A DNA stretch of 64,000 nt from Caedibacter sp. 37-49 (lineage in GTDB: Bacteria > Pseudomonadota > Alphaproteobacteria > Caedimonadales > Caedimonadaceae), in contig MKUV01000018.1 of NCBI GenBank assembly GCA_001898725.1, positions 17,149 through 81,148 of the forward strand, in the 5' to 3' direction. Positions 49,733 through 60,081 of the stretch are shown piece after piece. Position 1 is the first letter of the stretch, and every line of letters begins with the position of its first letter. The notes below the pieces were generated by a model, which had not been told where the DNA came from, searched no databases, and worked only from the letters and a program-made list of their open reading frames with translations. A program made the translations under genes and the position numbers.

Positions 49733-50237
49733 ATCTTGAGAGTCTTAATTTTAAGTCAGGAGAAGCTTTGAAGCCACTATGTGGATCTGTATCAATCCAA
49801 GCATTAGTTTCGGGAATTTCATTAACAATCCGCCATACATTGTAGGTATCTTGGCATGCAAGGCCGTTAGCCGTTAAGATGGCGCCATCAATATCAATCT
49901 TTTGCTGGTATTTTACGCAGCTTGTATTTGTTTCTTGTTGGAAAGCCGTAATTTCGAACGTTCCGCTAAAAGGCCATAGCGTGCTTTCCCAGTAATAAGG
50001 AAGATTAATTTGACCATCTTTTAGAGCACGTTGTGCATTATAAGCTGCAATAAGTCGTTCTCGCATGGACAGCGTGCAAGCAATAACGGATCCACTATAA
50101 GCTTCATATAAGACATTAGCTGGGAGAGGTGTTTGAGGCGTTTTAATGCAATTTTCAGGACAAGTTTGTTCTTGGGAGAGAGAGCATCCTATTAGAGGAA
50201 GTATTAAGAACAATATTGAAATTAAAGCTTTCATCAA
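49722..50237 (-). CDS. Putative lipoprotein, surface-antigen-like
   Basis: Lipobox LIGC at N-terminus; ANGLACQDTYNVWRIV C-terminal pattern. Confidence 0.65.
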   Translation of the reverse strand: MMKALISILFLILPLIGCSLSQEQTCPENCIKTPQTPLPANVLYEAYSGSVIACTLSMRERLIAAYNAQRALKDGQINLPYYWESTLWPFSGTFEITAFQQETNTSCVKYQQKIDIDGAILTANGLACQDTYNVWRIVNEIPETNAWIDTDPHSGFKASPDLKLRLSRFIE

Positions 50238-50339
50238 GAAGAGTCTACCTCCAAGTATTATTCTTTCAGCATAGAACTCTTTGATTAACGGAAAGTTTAA
50301 ATTAATTTGAATTGTAATGAGATCTAAAAATACACACCT

Positions 50340-50771
50340 TTATTTAATTTTTTTCCCAAGTTTTATATTTAGAACTTTGCATATTGTAAATGTAAAATGA
50401 TCGATATTCTCGTTTTGTTCGGAATCCCACTTGTAAATTTCTAAGGTGATTCTATCTGCCTCATTTTCCTTTTGAACAATAACAATATCTTGATCTGCTG
50501 TTGTCATTAAAAAGTGTGTAAGAATGTTTATATCGGTTTTTGGATTAAATAATTTATAGGTTCCATGATTTGGAATTTCTGTAGCGGACCCATTCTCACC
50601 ACTTAAAACAAGCGAAGCAGTTAATTCAAGAGTTAAACCTAAGGCATTTTGGGGACGTCTTAATTTTAGACTACGAGGGCTAAGGGTTGGCTCATCAAAT
50701 TTAGCACTCGCATAACTGAAAGAAGTGGAAAAGAAAAATAAAAGTATAAAATATCTAAAATTTTTTAACAT
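50340..50771 (-). CDS. Secreted hypothetical protein, 143 aa
   Basis: Signal peptide MLKNFRYFILLFFFSTSFSYASA. Confidence 0.55.
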   Translation of the reverse strand: MLKNFRYFILLFFFSTSFSYASAKFDEPTLSPRSLKLRRPQNALGLTLELTASLVLSGENGSATEIPNHGTYKLFNPKTDINILTHFLMTTADQDIVIVQKENEADRITLEIYKWDSEQNENIDHFTFTICKVLNIKLGKKIK

Positions 50772-50923
50772 CTATTTGTTTCTTGTTAATTCATAAGGAT
50801 TTGTAATCGCTTCACCCTATAAAGATTTTTAAATTTTTGTCAAATAGAAATGAAAAAAAGAGATATTAAAACTTGCGATTTTTCATTGCTGTTTTGGGTT
50901 AAATCGTGTAATAAAGAGCAATT

Positions 50924-51000
50924 CGGGGCGTAGCGCAGCCTGGTAGCGCGCCTGCTTTGGGAGCAGGATGCCGGGGGTTCAAATCCCTCCGCCCCGACCA
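50924..51000 (+). tRNA. tRNA-Pro(TGG), CCA encoded
   Basis: CGGGGCG...CGCCCCG acceptor pairing, anticodon stem-loop CCTGCTTTGGGAGCAGG with TGG, GGTTCAAATCC T-loop, 3' ACCA. Confidence 0.95.
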
Positions 51001-51155
51001 TTTTTTATAAAAATTTTATAAATTTCCATCAATCAATTCGTCTAAAATTCTAAGGTATTACGGCAGAAGAACTACATTTTTGAATCTTTACCAACCTTCT
51101 TTGGTAAAAGAAAATTTAATGTGATATAAAATGATCTTAAGAAATAGGGGATCCA

Positions 51156-51743
51156 ATGACACGGCAGGCAAAGTCGTTTAAGCAATTCATTCGCAAATCT
51201 CCTCTGCTGGTCATTACAAGCATAGGGATCGTAGGTCTTTTCCTGGGTTATATAAGCTCTCATTATCTAAACGTAAAACCTTATGGACCACTTGCACTCG
51301 AAGACAAGCTAACAGTTTGTTTTACGCCTCATGGTCAATGTCAAAATTTAATTATTCAGGCGATTGACCAAGCAGAATTCTCAATTAAAATGCAGACGTA
51401 TTCTTTTACATCGAAAGAAATTGCGAAAGCGATTTTAAGAGCTCAAGAACGGGGTGTTGATGTTCGTATCCTTGCAGATCGAAGTCAGTTAACGGCCAAA
51501 TATTCTCAAATCCCGAAACTAAAAAATTCTAATGTTCCTGTTTTAATCGATCGGGTCCCAGGAATTGCACATAACAAGATCATGATTATTGATGATCAAA
51601 TTATTCTCACCGGTTCCTATAATTGGACAAATGCTGCTGAACATCGCAATGCCGAGAATTTACTTAAAATTCAGGATCCAGAAATTGCTGCTTATTTCCT
51701 TAAAAATTGGAATAAACGCGCAGAGGAAGCATCCCAAAAATAA
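51156..51743 (+). CDS. Phospholipase D family nuclease (single HKD domain), membrane-anchored/exported
   Basis: IAHNKIMIIDDQIILTGSYNWTNAAEHRNAENL HKD-type motif; N-terminal TM segment. Confidence 0.85.
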   Translation: MTRQAKSFKQFIRKSPLLVITSIGIVGLFLGYISSHYLNVKPYGPLALEDKLTVCFTPHGQCQNLIIQAIDQAEFSIKMQTYSFTSKEIAKAILRAQERGVDVRILADRSQLTAKYSQIPKLKNSNVPVLIDRVPGIAHNKIMIIDDQIILTGSYNWTNAAEHRNAENLLKIQDPEIAAYFLKNWNKRAEEASQK

Positions 51744-51846
51744 AAAGATAAAATCCGAAGTAGAAAAGAAGCACTTGCCTTAACAGCAGTTTCTGTCATA
51801 AATTTTAACGACTTTTTTATATGACACTTTTTTTTGGGGAGGAAAA

Positions 51847-54456
51847 ATGAAGAAGCACGTGCTAAATAGGTTATTCCTTATTTTACTACAAGTTATTATT
51901 TCTAAGGTAGTAATCGCCAGTGATCCAGACTTAAAAGAAGAAACCTCTTCCTCAAAAAAAAGTTCTTCTTCACTTATGCTTGTAGGGATACCAAAAATTC
52001 ATAGCGTCACTCTTATAACGGAGAAGAGCTTTGAATGGTTCAACTTAAAAACTTTTCCTGACATTTCTCAATTACAAAACAACAACACAATTTATGATTT
52101 GGAAGAGATTAAGAGGCGTTGTCGTGAAGGGGAAGAAAGTAAATCGTATAAATTTGCTGCTGTACAAAACAAGATCCCAAAGCAAGATCCTTATCAACGT
52201 TCTGCTCGATTACTTGAAGCTGGAGAAATTGATCGATCTCATGAAGATGATGACGAAAAAAAAGAGATTTGGTTGAGAGCAAATATTCTTGAATTAAAAG
52301 TTCTTATACTCAAACTTCACAATTTAATGATAAGTTTAAATGTCAATTTTAGAACAAAAGAAAAAGTTTTAGAAAGATACCAGCAATTAAAAACGACAAA
52401 CCAAGGTAGATCCTCATTTAATCTATTTGGATATTGGGAATGGTGGCAGAATTATTATTTTTCAGGCGAAGAACTCAGAAAGTATTATGAATGCTTTGAG
52501 TTTTGTTGTTTACCAAAATTTCAAGATGAGGAACTAAGGCTTTCTAGAGAATATCATAAAAAGCTAGATCTCTTTAAAAAGAGAATTTTAAGGGTAAGTA
52601 GCCCTTTAAGCAATGAAGTTAGCTTTAAAAGTTCTGTAAATTTTACTTCTATGCCAGTAGATAATGGTAACAAACTAGAAAGTATAAGTAAAGCAGAAAC
52701 TTCGGACAATAAACCTATAATGATAACCCCAAAAGATTTTCGAGAAAAACTAAAGCTAATATTAAAGGCCGAAATTCCAAAAAAACGCCGATTAAAATCA
52801 TCAATTCCTAAAGTTACAGAATCTGAAGATAAACTCTATGAAGTTGATACTCAATCAAACTTAACTGAACATGATCAAATTCAAAGAAATGAACTATTAG
52901 AAAGAATACTTTTCACATTATTACATCAATTTCAAGGTAAAAAGTATGAGCCATACCAATCTAGAAGTTCAACGCAAATAGGGGGATTATTAGGAGAATA
53001 TCAAGAAATGCACCGTAGAGTGCAATTACTTGATAATGACCTATTAGATAGTAATCTTATCCAACTATCCTTTTATTCCTTTAGTCAAAGACATCCAAAA
53101 TTAGCTGAGCTTTCTAATTCAAGATTACATCCTTTAACTTCAGATTTGGAAATCGAACAAATAGATAAAAAAATACAACGTGAACTTGTGCGTTTATATG
53201 GAGGAGAGCAGCTTGCTAAAGCACCTTGTTACTTAGTTCAAAAAGAAGGAAACGTCTTTGAAATGGTTCCTGAAGAAGAATGGGTGCGTTTTGAAAAGTC
53301 GCAAAAATTAAATGATACGAAAAAATATAGTATTGAAAAAGAACCTTTTGTTAAAAAAACAAAAAAATTTATTATTCAATCGTACCAGAATTTTAGTTCT
53401 CACGTTTTTATTTTAGGGCTCTCACCTAATGTACATTCTCTTTTACTTGAAGCGCTAAATATGGATCCGCTCATAAACAACATTTTATTAGGTTCAGTGC
53501 CGATCATATTTGGAGGAGATCGGTGGGTTATCTCTTTTAAATCAAAAATAACTTCTATAGATTTAAGTGGCCAGCATCTTGCGTCGCCAGCTATAGCTCC
53601 TCATGCAGATGGAGAAGTAAAAAGACGAATTGAGGCAAGATTTAAGGCTTATAAAGAAGAACTCACTGATTACCAAAAAAAAATTTCTGAAGTTGAAAAA
53701 GAACTGACTGCGCAGAGAGGGCAGATAAAAACTTTTCGTGACCTTCAAGGTACTGCTGTAGGTACATTATTGGTACTAGCTAGTAAAACTTCTTCTAACG
53801 AACTTGAAACGCTACAAACAAGCCTTAACAGCGAAGTAAATAATAGTGCAGATCTTGAGAGAGAACAATTATTAATAGTTGATACCTTGAGCAGATACTT
53901 CGATGGTGATGAAGTTTTCCCATTAGCACAGGAGGCTGGAGATGATGAAGCAACATCTCCTTTGAACAGAATGAATAAAGTAGCAAAAAAACTGAAGCAA
54001 GAGTTAGAGATGAGAGAAAGAAAAGAAAACGATACTGGAAAAAAGCAAGAGCTTAACTTAATTGGTAATCTTTTAGAAAATGTTTCTAGAGTTATAGAAC
54101 ATATGTCACAAATTGAAAAAAAACAAGAAGAGAAAGAACGACTTAAGAGAGACTGTAACGATAAAGAGAGGGTTTTACATTTTTACGCTCATCTACAAGC
54201 AATGTCCTGGCAGCCGCAACAAAGAATAAAAATTTCTTTTCAACCAATTCAAGATGTTGACCAAGTTGAAAAGAATGAGACGCGTGTTATGCACCTTATT
54301 GAGTCAGCATATCAGGCTTTATTCACAGATATCTTTGAACAAAAATCTCAAAAAGACACCAGGATTGGTTCATATAAGCCTAATAATACAGAGCTTGGAA
54401 TCATCATTGATTTAGGTGATTTACAGGCACCACTTGTTAGATCACTGATGCTTTAA
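51847..54456 (+). CDS. Large secreted coiled-coil hypothetical protein, 869 aa
   Basis: Signal peptide MKKHVLNRLFLILLQVIISKVVIA; long charged/coiled-coil regions; no recognised family. Confidence 0.75.
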   Translation: MKKHVLNRLFLILLQVIISKVVIASDPDLKEETSSSKKSSSSLMLVGIPKIHSVTLITEKSFEWFNLKTFPDISQLQNNNTIYDLEEIKRRCREGEESKSYKFAAVQNKIPKQDPYQRSARLLEAGEIDRSHEDDDEKKEIWLRANILELKVLILKLHNLMISLNVNFRTKEKVLERYQQLKTTNQGRSSFNLFGYWEWWQNYYFSGEELRKYYECFEFCCLPKFQDEELRLSREYHKKLDLFKKRILRVSSPLSNEVSFKSSVNFTSMPVDNGNKLESISKAETSDNKPIMITPKDFREKLKLILKAEIPKKRRLKSSIPKVTESEDKLYEVDTQSNLTEHDQIQRNELLERILFTLLHQFQGKKYEPYQSRSSTQIGGLLGEYQEMHRRVQLLDNDLLDSNLIQLSFYSFSQRHPKLAELSNSRLHPLTSDLEIEQIDKKIQRELVRLYGGEQLAKAPCYLVQKEGNVFEMVPEEEWVRFEKSQKLNDTKKYSIEKEPFVKKTKKFIIQSYQNFSSHVFILGLSPNVHSLLLEALNMDPLINNILLGSVPIIFGGDRWVISFKSKITSIDLSGQHLASPAIAPHADGEVKRRIEARFKAYKEELTDYQKKISEVEKELTAQRGQIKTFRDLQGTAVGTLLVLASKTSSNELETLQTSLNSEVNNSADLEREQLLIVDTLSRYFDGDEVFPLAQEAGDDEATSPLNRMNKVAKKLKQELEMRERKENDTGKKQELNLIGNLLENVSRVIEHMSQIEKKQEEKERLKRDCNDKERVLHFYAHLQAMSWQPQQRIKISFQPIQDVDQVEKNETRVMHLIESAYQALFTDIFEQKSQKDTRIGSYKPNNTELGIIIDLGDLQAPLVRSLML

Positions 54457-54461
54457 AAAGC

Positions 54462-54635
54462 CTAATCCAAAGGATTGCGCATAAATGACTTGAAGAGGCG
54501 GCTTCCTTTAGAAGGCGTCTGTTGTTGCGCTAAGCTTAATGCCAATAGTTTTAACTTAAGAAGATCAAGTGTTGCTCTCGAATTCGTTGCTGCAAGCTGT
54601 GGTGCAGTTTTGAAAGTATTTTTCTCAATAATCAT
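54462..54635 (-). CDS. Small hypothetical protein, 57 aa
   Basis: MIIEKNTFKTAPQLAATNSRATLDLLKLKLLALSLAQQQTPSKGSRLFKSFMRNPLD*; GGGGGAG RBS-like stretch upstream; absent from ORF track. Confidence 0.45.
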   Translation of the reverse strand: MIIEKNTFKTAPQLAATNSRATLDLLKLKLLALSLAQQQTPSKGSRLFKSFMRNPLD

Positions 54636-54714
54636 TTTTTTCTCCCCCTGTAAATTGATCTTAAACAGGGAGGAGTTAAAAAATTGTAAACTCTCTTTAA
54701 TAGGTTAATATTTT

Positions 54715-55317
54715 TTAAAAATTAGATACTTCTTTAAAAATAAAAAGTTTCTCATTAAGGATGGCATTTGTTTTTAAATTCGTAAGGTTGACAGTTGTAT
54801 CAAGACCTTGAGCGTCAATCACAATCCATTGGATAAGCTGAAGAGGTGCCTTAGAGAATTTAAGCATTAAGGTGCCAGCTTCTGCGGTTGCTGTTTTTGC
54901 AAGTGTTACTTTATAAAAATTTTGCTCTTCTTGGAATTTAATGACCTTAATGTCTTCTTTAAAATTAATCGTGTGACGAAGAATAAATTCTGCTGGCGTT
55001 TCAGAAATCGCCATGGTTGTAATTTCTTTTGTACTTGGATCATGATGGATAAGAAATTCACCATCGGCAACGATTAACAAGGGATTAGGATCAGTATATT
55101 GTAAGCGCAATTTCCCAGGTCGTGACAGATAAAATTTTCCATGAGAAAGCTTGCCGTTATTATCAATTTGTTCGAAATCAGCAGTGAGTGTGTGCGCCTT
55201 GTTAAGATAATCCTCTAACATTTTTAATGTTTTCTGAGAAGGCGTTGCATGCGTATTAGAATTGAAAGCAACTAAGCTAAATATTAAAGCACAAGAGATT
55301 TTAAAGAGGTTTTTCAT
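54715..55317 (-). CDS. lolA: Outer-membrane lipoprotein carrier protein LolA
   Basis: HTLTADFEQIDNNGKLSHGKFYLSRPGKLRLQYTDPNPLLIVADGEFLIHHD; internal start MKNLFKIS; downstream of ftsK. Confidence 0.9.
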   Translation of the reverse strand: MKNLFKISCALIFSLVAFNSNTHATPSQKTLKMLEDYLNKAHTLTADFEQIDNNGKLSHGKFYLSRPGKLRLQYTDPNPLLIVADGEFLIHHDPSTKEITTMAISETPAEFILRHTINFKEDIKVIKFQEEQNFYKVTLAKTATAEAGTLMLKFSKAPLQLIQWIVIDAQGLDTTVNLTNLKTNAILNEKLFIFKEVSNF

Positions 55318-55333
55318 GATCTTTCCTTCATTA

Positions 55334-57718
55334 TTAAGAGGCAATAGGAATAAGAACTTCTCGCTTACCAACATGGTTTGCAGCGCTTACAATCCCTTCG
55401 TTTTCCATTTGTTCCATAATCCGTGCAGCACGGTTATAACCGATTTGGAGATGGCGCTGAATAAAGCTTGTTGAAGCTTTGCGTTCACGACGGACAAGTT
55501 CAATGGCTTGATGATAAAGTTGATCCCCACCTTCATCTTCACCACCAAAAGAACCCAAAGGAGCATCGTTGTGTTCTTCAGTAATTGTATCAATGTATTC
55601 TGGAGTGCCTTGTGCTTTGAGGAAACGAACAACTTGCTCAACTTCACTGTCTCCTACAAAAGGACCATGGACACGTTGGATCTTGCCGCCTGGCTCCATG
55701 AAAAGCATATCTCCACGACCAAGTAATTGCTCAGCTCCTTGTTCTCCTAAAATCGTACGACTATCGAAGCGAGAAGTGACTTGGAAGCTAATGCGGGTTG
55801 GGAAGTTTGCTTTGATTGTTCCAGTGATAACGTCCACTGAAGGTCGCTGTGTTGCCATAATAATGTGAATACCAGCGGCGCGTGCCATTTGTGCTAAGCG
55901 TTGGACTGCCGCTTCGATCTCTTTCCCTGCAACAAGCATAAGGTCGGCCATTTCGTCGACGAAAACAACGATATAAGGAAGAGGCGACATATCCAACGGC
56001 TGAGTTTCATAAACTGGGCGTCCGGTCTCAGAATCAAAACCTGTCTGGACTTGGCGAGATAAAACTTCTCCTTGAGCTTTTGCTTGAGAAAGGCGTGTAT
56101 TACATCCTTCGATATTTCGAACGCCTAGTTTAGACATTGCACGATAGCGTTCTTCCATTTCTTTAACAACCCATTTAAGGGCAAAAACAGCTTTTTTAGG
56201 TTCAGTGACAACAGGTGTCAAAAGATGGGGAATACCGTCATAAACAGATAACTCAAGCATTTTAGGATCAATCATAATAAAGCGACAACGCTCAGGAGGT
56301 AAACGATAAAGAAGCGATAAAATCATCGCGTTAATACCAACAGATTTACCTGATCCTGTTGTGCCAGCGACTAAAAGATGAGGCATGCGTGCAAGGTCTG
56401 CTATGACCGGTTCTCCACTAATATCCTTTCCAAGGGCGATCGCAAGCTTCATACCTTGTGCTTCGTAGTCTTGGCTTTTGAAAAGCTCGCGCAAAAAGAC
56501 TGTTTGGCGATCTTTGTTGGGTAGCTCAATACCAATTGCATTGTGGCCAGGGATAACAGCAATACGGGTTGAGAGTGCACTCATAGAGCGCGCAATATCA
56601 TCAGCCAAACCAATAACGCGAGAGGCTTTAATCCCTGGTGCAGGAATTAACTCATAAAGCGTAACTACAGGGCCGGGACGCACTTGAGTAATTTCACCTT
56701 TAATTCCAAAATCCTCAAGAATCGTCATAAGTTGTTGGGCATTTTGACGAAGGATGCTGTCTGGAATTTTACTATTTTTGTTTGCGATCGGCTCAGCGGT
56801 CAAGAGATCTAATGAAGGAAGGTGATAACTATCTTTTTGGGTAAGGTTTAAAGGTTGTTCCTTTTTAGGGCGCGAGGGTGGCGCAGTTTCTTTTAATTCT
56901 TCAGAAGATTCCTTAGGAGAAGAAGAAAGGTTTTGGCTCTTAGAAAGAGAAAGGAGTTCATTCTCATCAGAAAGTGTTGCTTCCTTAACAAAAGACTCAA
57001 AATGTGGTTCTTCATGAGAAAAGCTAGGCATATCCTCGTTCGAAAACTGTGCGCGACGTTGTAAGGTGAAAGCATAAAACTTCTTTAAAAGTGAGATTGG
57101 TGTTGCACATGCTAAGTAGAGCCCTCGGATACATGCCCACAATTGTTCTAAACGAAGCCCAGTAGCAATAATAAAACAGCCCATGGCCATGCATGCTATA
57201 ATAGCGAGCGTAACATTCCATGGGAAACCCAACTTTGTTATTAGTGTGTATAAGTGATAATTCCCTAAAATGCCGAGAGCTCCACCAATGTTAGTTGAGA
57301 TAATCTTTGAACTCAAAGCTTGATAGAATAGACAAGAAGTTAGAAAAACACTTAAGAAAAGAGAAAGCATTCGTAAACTTAGGAATTGTACCCTCTCTTT
57401 TTTAAAAAAAGAAACCCCCCAAGCTAAAAAGGTGATAGGGATAAGATAGCTTGCACTTCCAAAACCTTGTTTTAAAAGATCCGCTATAATTGCACCTATA
57501 GAACCTCCATAATTTTGAAGGGGGCCGTCGACAACCATATTCCAAGAAGGGTCAAGTGAATCATAGCTATATAAACTTCCCCCTATAAATATTCCAACAG
57601 CAACTAAACTAAGCCCCACAAACTCTTCTATTCTATTAAGCAGGAAAGTTTTTACAATTGTTGGGAAGAAGGATTTTTTTTCTGAATGGTTTTTGTACTT
57701 ATTCATAGAAAATATCAT
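55334..57718 (-). CDS. ftsK: DNA translocase FtsK
   Basis: 4 TM N-terminus; MPHLLVAGTTGSGKSVGINAMILSLLYR, VVFVDEMADLMLVAGKEIEAAVQRLAQMARAAGIHIIMATQRPSVDVITG, C-terminal gamma domain. Confidence 0.97.
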   Translation of the reverse strand: MIFSMNKYKNHSEKKSFFPTIVKTFLLNRIEEFVGLSLVAVGIFIGGSLYSYDSLDPSWNMVVDGPLQNYGGSIGAIIADLLKQGFGSASYLIPITFLAWGVSFFKKERVQFLSLRMLSLFLSVFLTSCLFYQALSSKIISTNIGGALGILGNYHLYTLITKLGFPWNVTLAIIACMAMGCFIIATGLRLEQLWACIRGLYLACATPISLLKKFYAFTLQRRAQFSNEDMPSFSHEEPHFESFVKEATLSDENELLSLSKSQNLSSSPKESSEELKETAPPSRPKKEQPLNLTQKDSYHLPSLDLLTAEPIANKNSKIPDSILRQNAQQLMTILEDFGIKGEITQVRPGPVVTLYELIPAPGIKASRVIGLADDIARSMSALSTRIAVIPGHNAIGIELPNKDRQTVFLRELFKSQDYEAQGMKLAIALGKDISGEPVIADLARMPHLLVAGTTGSGKSVGINAMILSLLYRLPPERCRFIMIDPKMLELSVYDGIPHLLTPVVTEPKKAVFALKWVVKEMEERYRAMSKLGVRNIEGCNTRLSQAKAQGEVLSRQVQTGFDSETGRPVYETQPLDMSPLPYIVVFVDEMADLMLVAGKEIEAAVQRLAQMARAAGIHIIMATQRPSVDVITGTIKANFPTRISFQVTSRFDSRTILGEQGAEQLLGRGDMLFMEPGGKIQRVHGPFVGDSEVEQVVRFLKAQGTPEYIDTITEEHNDAPLGSFGGEDEGGDQLYHQAIELVRRERKASTSFIQRHLQIGYNRAARIMEQMENEGIVSAANHVGKREVLIPIAS

Positions 57719-57925
57719 TTAAAAAATATGCTAAGTTATCTCAAAAGGCATTAGGATGCGTGTCGATTAAATATTATTTGTTCCTAAAAGTCTACTGCTC
57801 TGATCATTTTTTAACAAAAAAAGCCATATTTTAACTTGAAACGTTGATTTTTGGCTTTAAAAGGAGGTACTATAACATCATACATTTTCCTTTTACAATT
57901 CCACTTAAATGAGGTCTTTTAAACA

Positions 57926-59227
57926 TTGAGAAATTGGATTCAAACTATAGCTCTTTATAAAGAACCACGGATTTTAAGTATTTTATTTTTAGGTTTTTCA
58001 AGTGGTCTTCCGTTTCTATTAACTTTAGCAACTTTGCACGTGCGTCTTTCAGAAGTCGGTGTTAATAAGACAACAATAGGTTTATTTGTTTTCGTAACGC
58101 TTCCTTATACTTTAAAATTTTTATGGGCTCCTATTATAGATAGTTGGAAATTCCCTTTTTTCTGTCGTTTGTTTGGTAAGAGAAAAGGATGGATGCTTGT
58201 CACACAATTTGCTTTAATGATCTCATTAATCTTATTGGGAATAGCTGATCCTTCTCAAAACATCTGGTTGACAGCCGGTGCAGCGACGCTCGTTGCCTTC
58301 TTTTCCTCAACGCAAGATAGTGTGATTGAGGCGTACCGTGTAGAGGCGTTAGAAGGAAAAAAAGCCGGTGTTGGTGCTGGTGCAAGTGTTTTTGGCTATC
58401 GTCTTGGGATGTGGGTCTCTGGAGCAGGGGCTCTTTACATTGCTACTTTTTTTGGCTGGTTTGTAACATATATTTTTATGTCATTTTTTGTTGTCATAGG
58501 AATGGTTGCAACACTTTTAAGTCGTGAACCACGATATTCAAGCCTTGCTCAGAAACCCCAGTTATCTCAAAAGCTTGAAAAGAGGTTTCATACATATGTT
58601 TTTTCACCCATGAAAACTTTTGTTAAACGAGAAGATTGGTTAATAATTATTCTTTTCATTCTTTTTTATAAGTTCCCTGACACGGTTTTAAATGTCATGA
58701 GTGTGCCTTTCTTACTTGAGATTGGTTTCACAAAACTTGAAATAGCAAACGTTGCAAAATTTTTTGGGATAGGGGCAATGATGTGTGGTGGGTTGATGGG
58801 AGGAATTCTTTTAACGCGCAAACCTTTGATAGAAAATCTTTTTATTTGTGGTTGTTTACAACTTCTTTCTTGTTTTATGTTTATTGCCCAGGTGTATGCG
58901 GGTCACAATATCTTAATGTTATTTGCAACAATCGGGATTGAAAACTTTGCTTGCGGTATGGGGACAGCAGCTTTTATTATGTATCTCTCTTCTTTATGTC
59001 GTATGCCACATACAGCGACACATTACGCTCTTTTATCCTCTATAGGCTCCCTTGCACGTGTTACTTTCTCTTCTATCTCGGGATGGCTTGCAGATCATCT
59101 TAATTGGTATGATTTTTATACTTTAAGTGCTGTCTTATGCTTTCCTTTGCTTATTTTATTATTTTTGAAGAATGCATCTTTTAGTACGCAAGTAGATTCT
59201 CAACCTTTCTATAGAAAAGGAATATAA
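57926..59227 (+). CDS. AmpG-like MFS permease
   Basis: LFLGFSSGLPFLLTLATLHVRLSEVGVNKTTIGLF...LKFLWAPIID; TQDSVIEAYRVE. Confidence 0.85.
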   Translation: MRNWIQTIALYKEPRILSILFLGFSSGLPFLLTLATLHVRLSEVGVNKTTIGLFVFVTLPYTLKFLWAPIIDSWKFPFFCRLFGKRKGWMLVTQFALMISLILLGIADPSQNIWLTAGAATLVAFFSSTQDSVIEAYRVEALEGKKAGVGAGASVFGYRLGMWVSGAGALYIATFFGWFVTYIFMSFFVVIGMVATLLSREPRYSSLAQKPQLSQKLEKRFHTYVFSPMKTFVKREDWLIIILFILFYKFPDTVLNVMSVPFLLEIGFTKLEIANVAKFFGIGAMMCGGLMGGILLTRKPLIENLFICGCLQLLSCFMFIAQVYAGHNILMLFATIGIENFACGMGTAAFIMYLSSLCRMPHTATHYALLSSIGSLARVTFSSISGWLADHLNWYDFYTLSAVLCFPLLILLFLKNASFSTQVDSQPFYRKGI

Positions 59228-59259
59228 AATAAGTATAAAAATTAATAAATAAAACCTTC

Positions 59260-60030
59260 ATGAATAAAGAAATTGTCATCAAAAAATTGTACTTTCCTGG
59301 GAGTTTAAATGAACTTTCAGGGCACTTGGTATTGTCCCAAGCTGAGCCAAGAGCTTATGCTATTTATGTTCATTGTTTTACATGTTCAAAAGATCATCAT
59401 TCGAGTAGGCGAATTAGTACAGAACTTGCCCAGCAAGGAATTGCAACATTACGATTTGATTTGACAGGATTAGGTGAAAGCCAGGGAGATTTTGCTGGGA
59501 CCAACTTTACAACGAATGTCCAAGATATTATTGCGGCTGCTCAATATCTTAAGTATCAATATAAGCCTGCTACTTTACTTATCGGTCATTCTTTAGGAGG
59601 AACTGCTTCTTTAGTGGCAGCGACGCAACTAGAAGAAATGCGTGCCGTGGTTACTTTGAATTCTCCTTATGATCCTGCCCATGTAGCAAAGAGAGTAGCT
59701 TCTGTAAAGGATGAGGTATTCATACATGGAGAAGCAGCAGTTCAAATTGAAGGTAGACAATTTAGAATTCAAAAGCATTTCTTTGAAGTACTGGAGCATT
59801 ATAATATGGAACAGATTCTTGCTTCACTTAAAGCGGCCTTGCTTGTGATGCACGCGCCAAAAGATCCAGTGGTTCATATTCGGAATGCAAGCCAAATATT
59901 TTCGTCAGCTTCTCATCCGAAAAGTTTTATTAGCCTTGAAAGAATGGATCACTTATTAACCGATCCAAAAGACGCTTTGTATATTGCAAACCTTATTAAT
60001 GCATGGGCAAGCCGTTATATCGATGCTTAA
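59260..60030 (+). CDS. Alpha/beta hydrolase
   Basis: HCFTCSKD, LRFDLTGLGESQGDF, LIGHSLGGTASL. Confidence 0.88.
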   Translation: MNKEIVIKKLYFPGSLNELSGHLVLSQAEPRAYAIYVHCFTCSKDHHSSRRISTELAQQGIATLRFDLTGLGESQGDFAGTNFTTNVQDIIAAAQYLKYQYKPATLLIGHSLGGTASLVAATQLEEMRAVVTLNSPYDPAHVAKRVASVKDEVFIHGEAAVQIEGRQFRIQKHFFEVLEHYNMEQILASLKAALLVMHAPKDPVVHIRNASQIFSSASHPKSFISLERMDHLLTDPKDALYIANLINAWASRYIDA

Positions 60031-60081
60031 CAGAAATATTTCGTCTTTTAGACGATAAAAAACGGATATTTCCAAAATATG

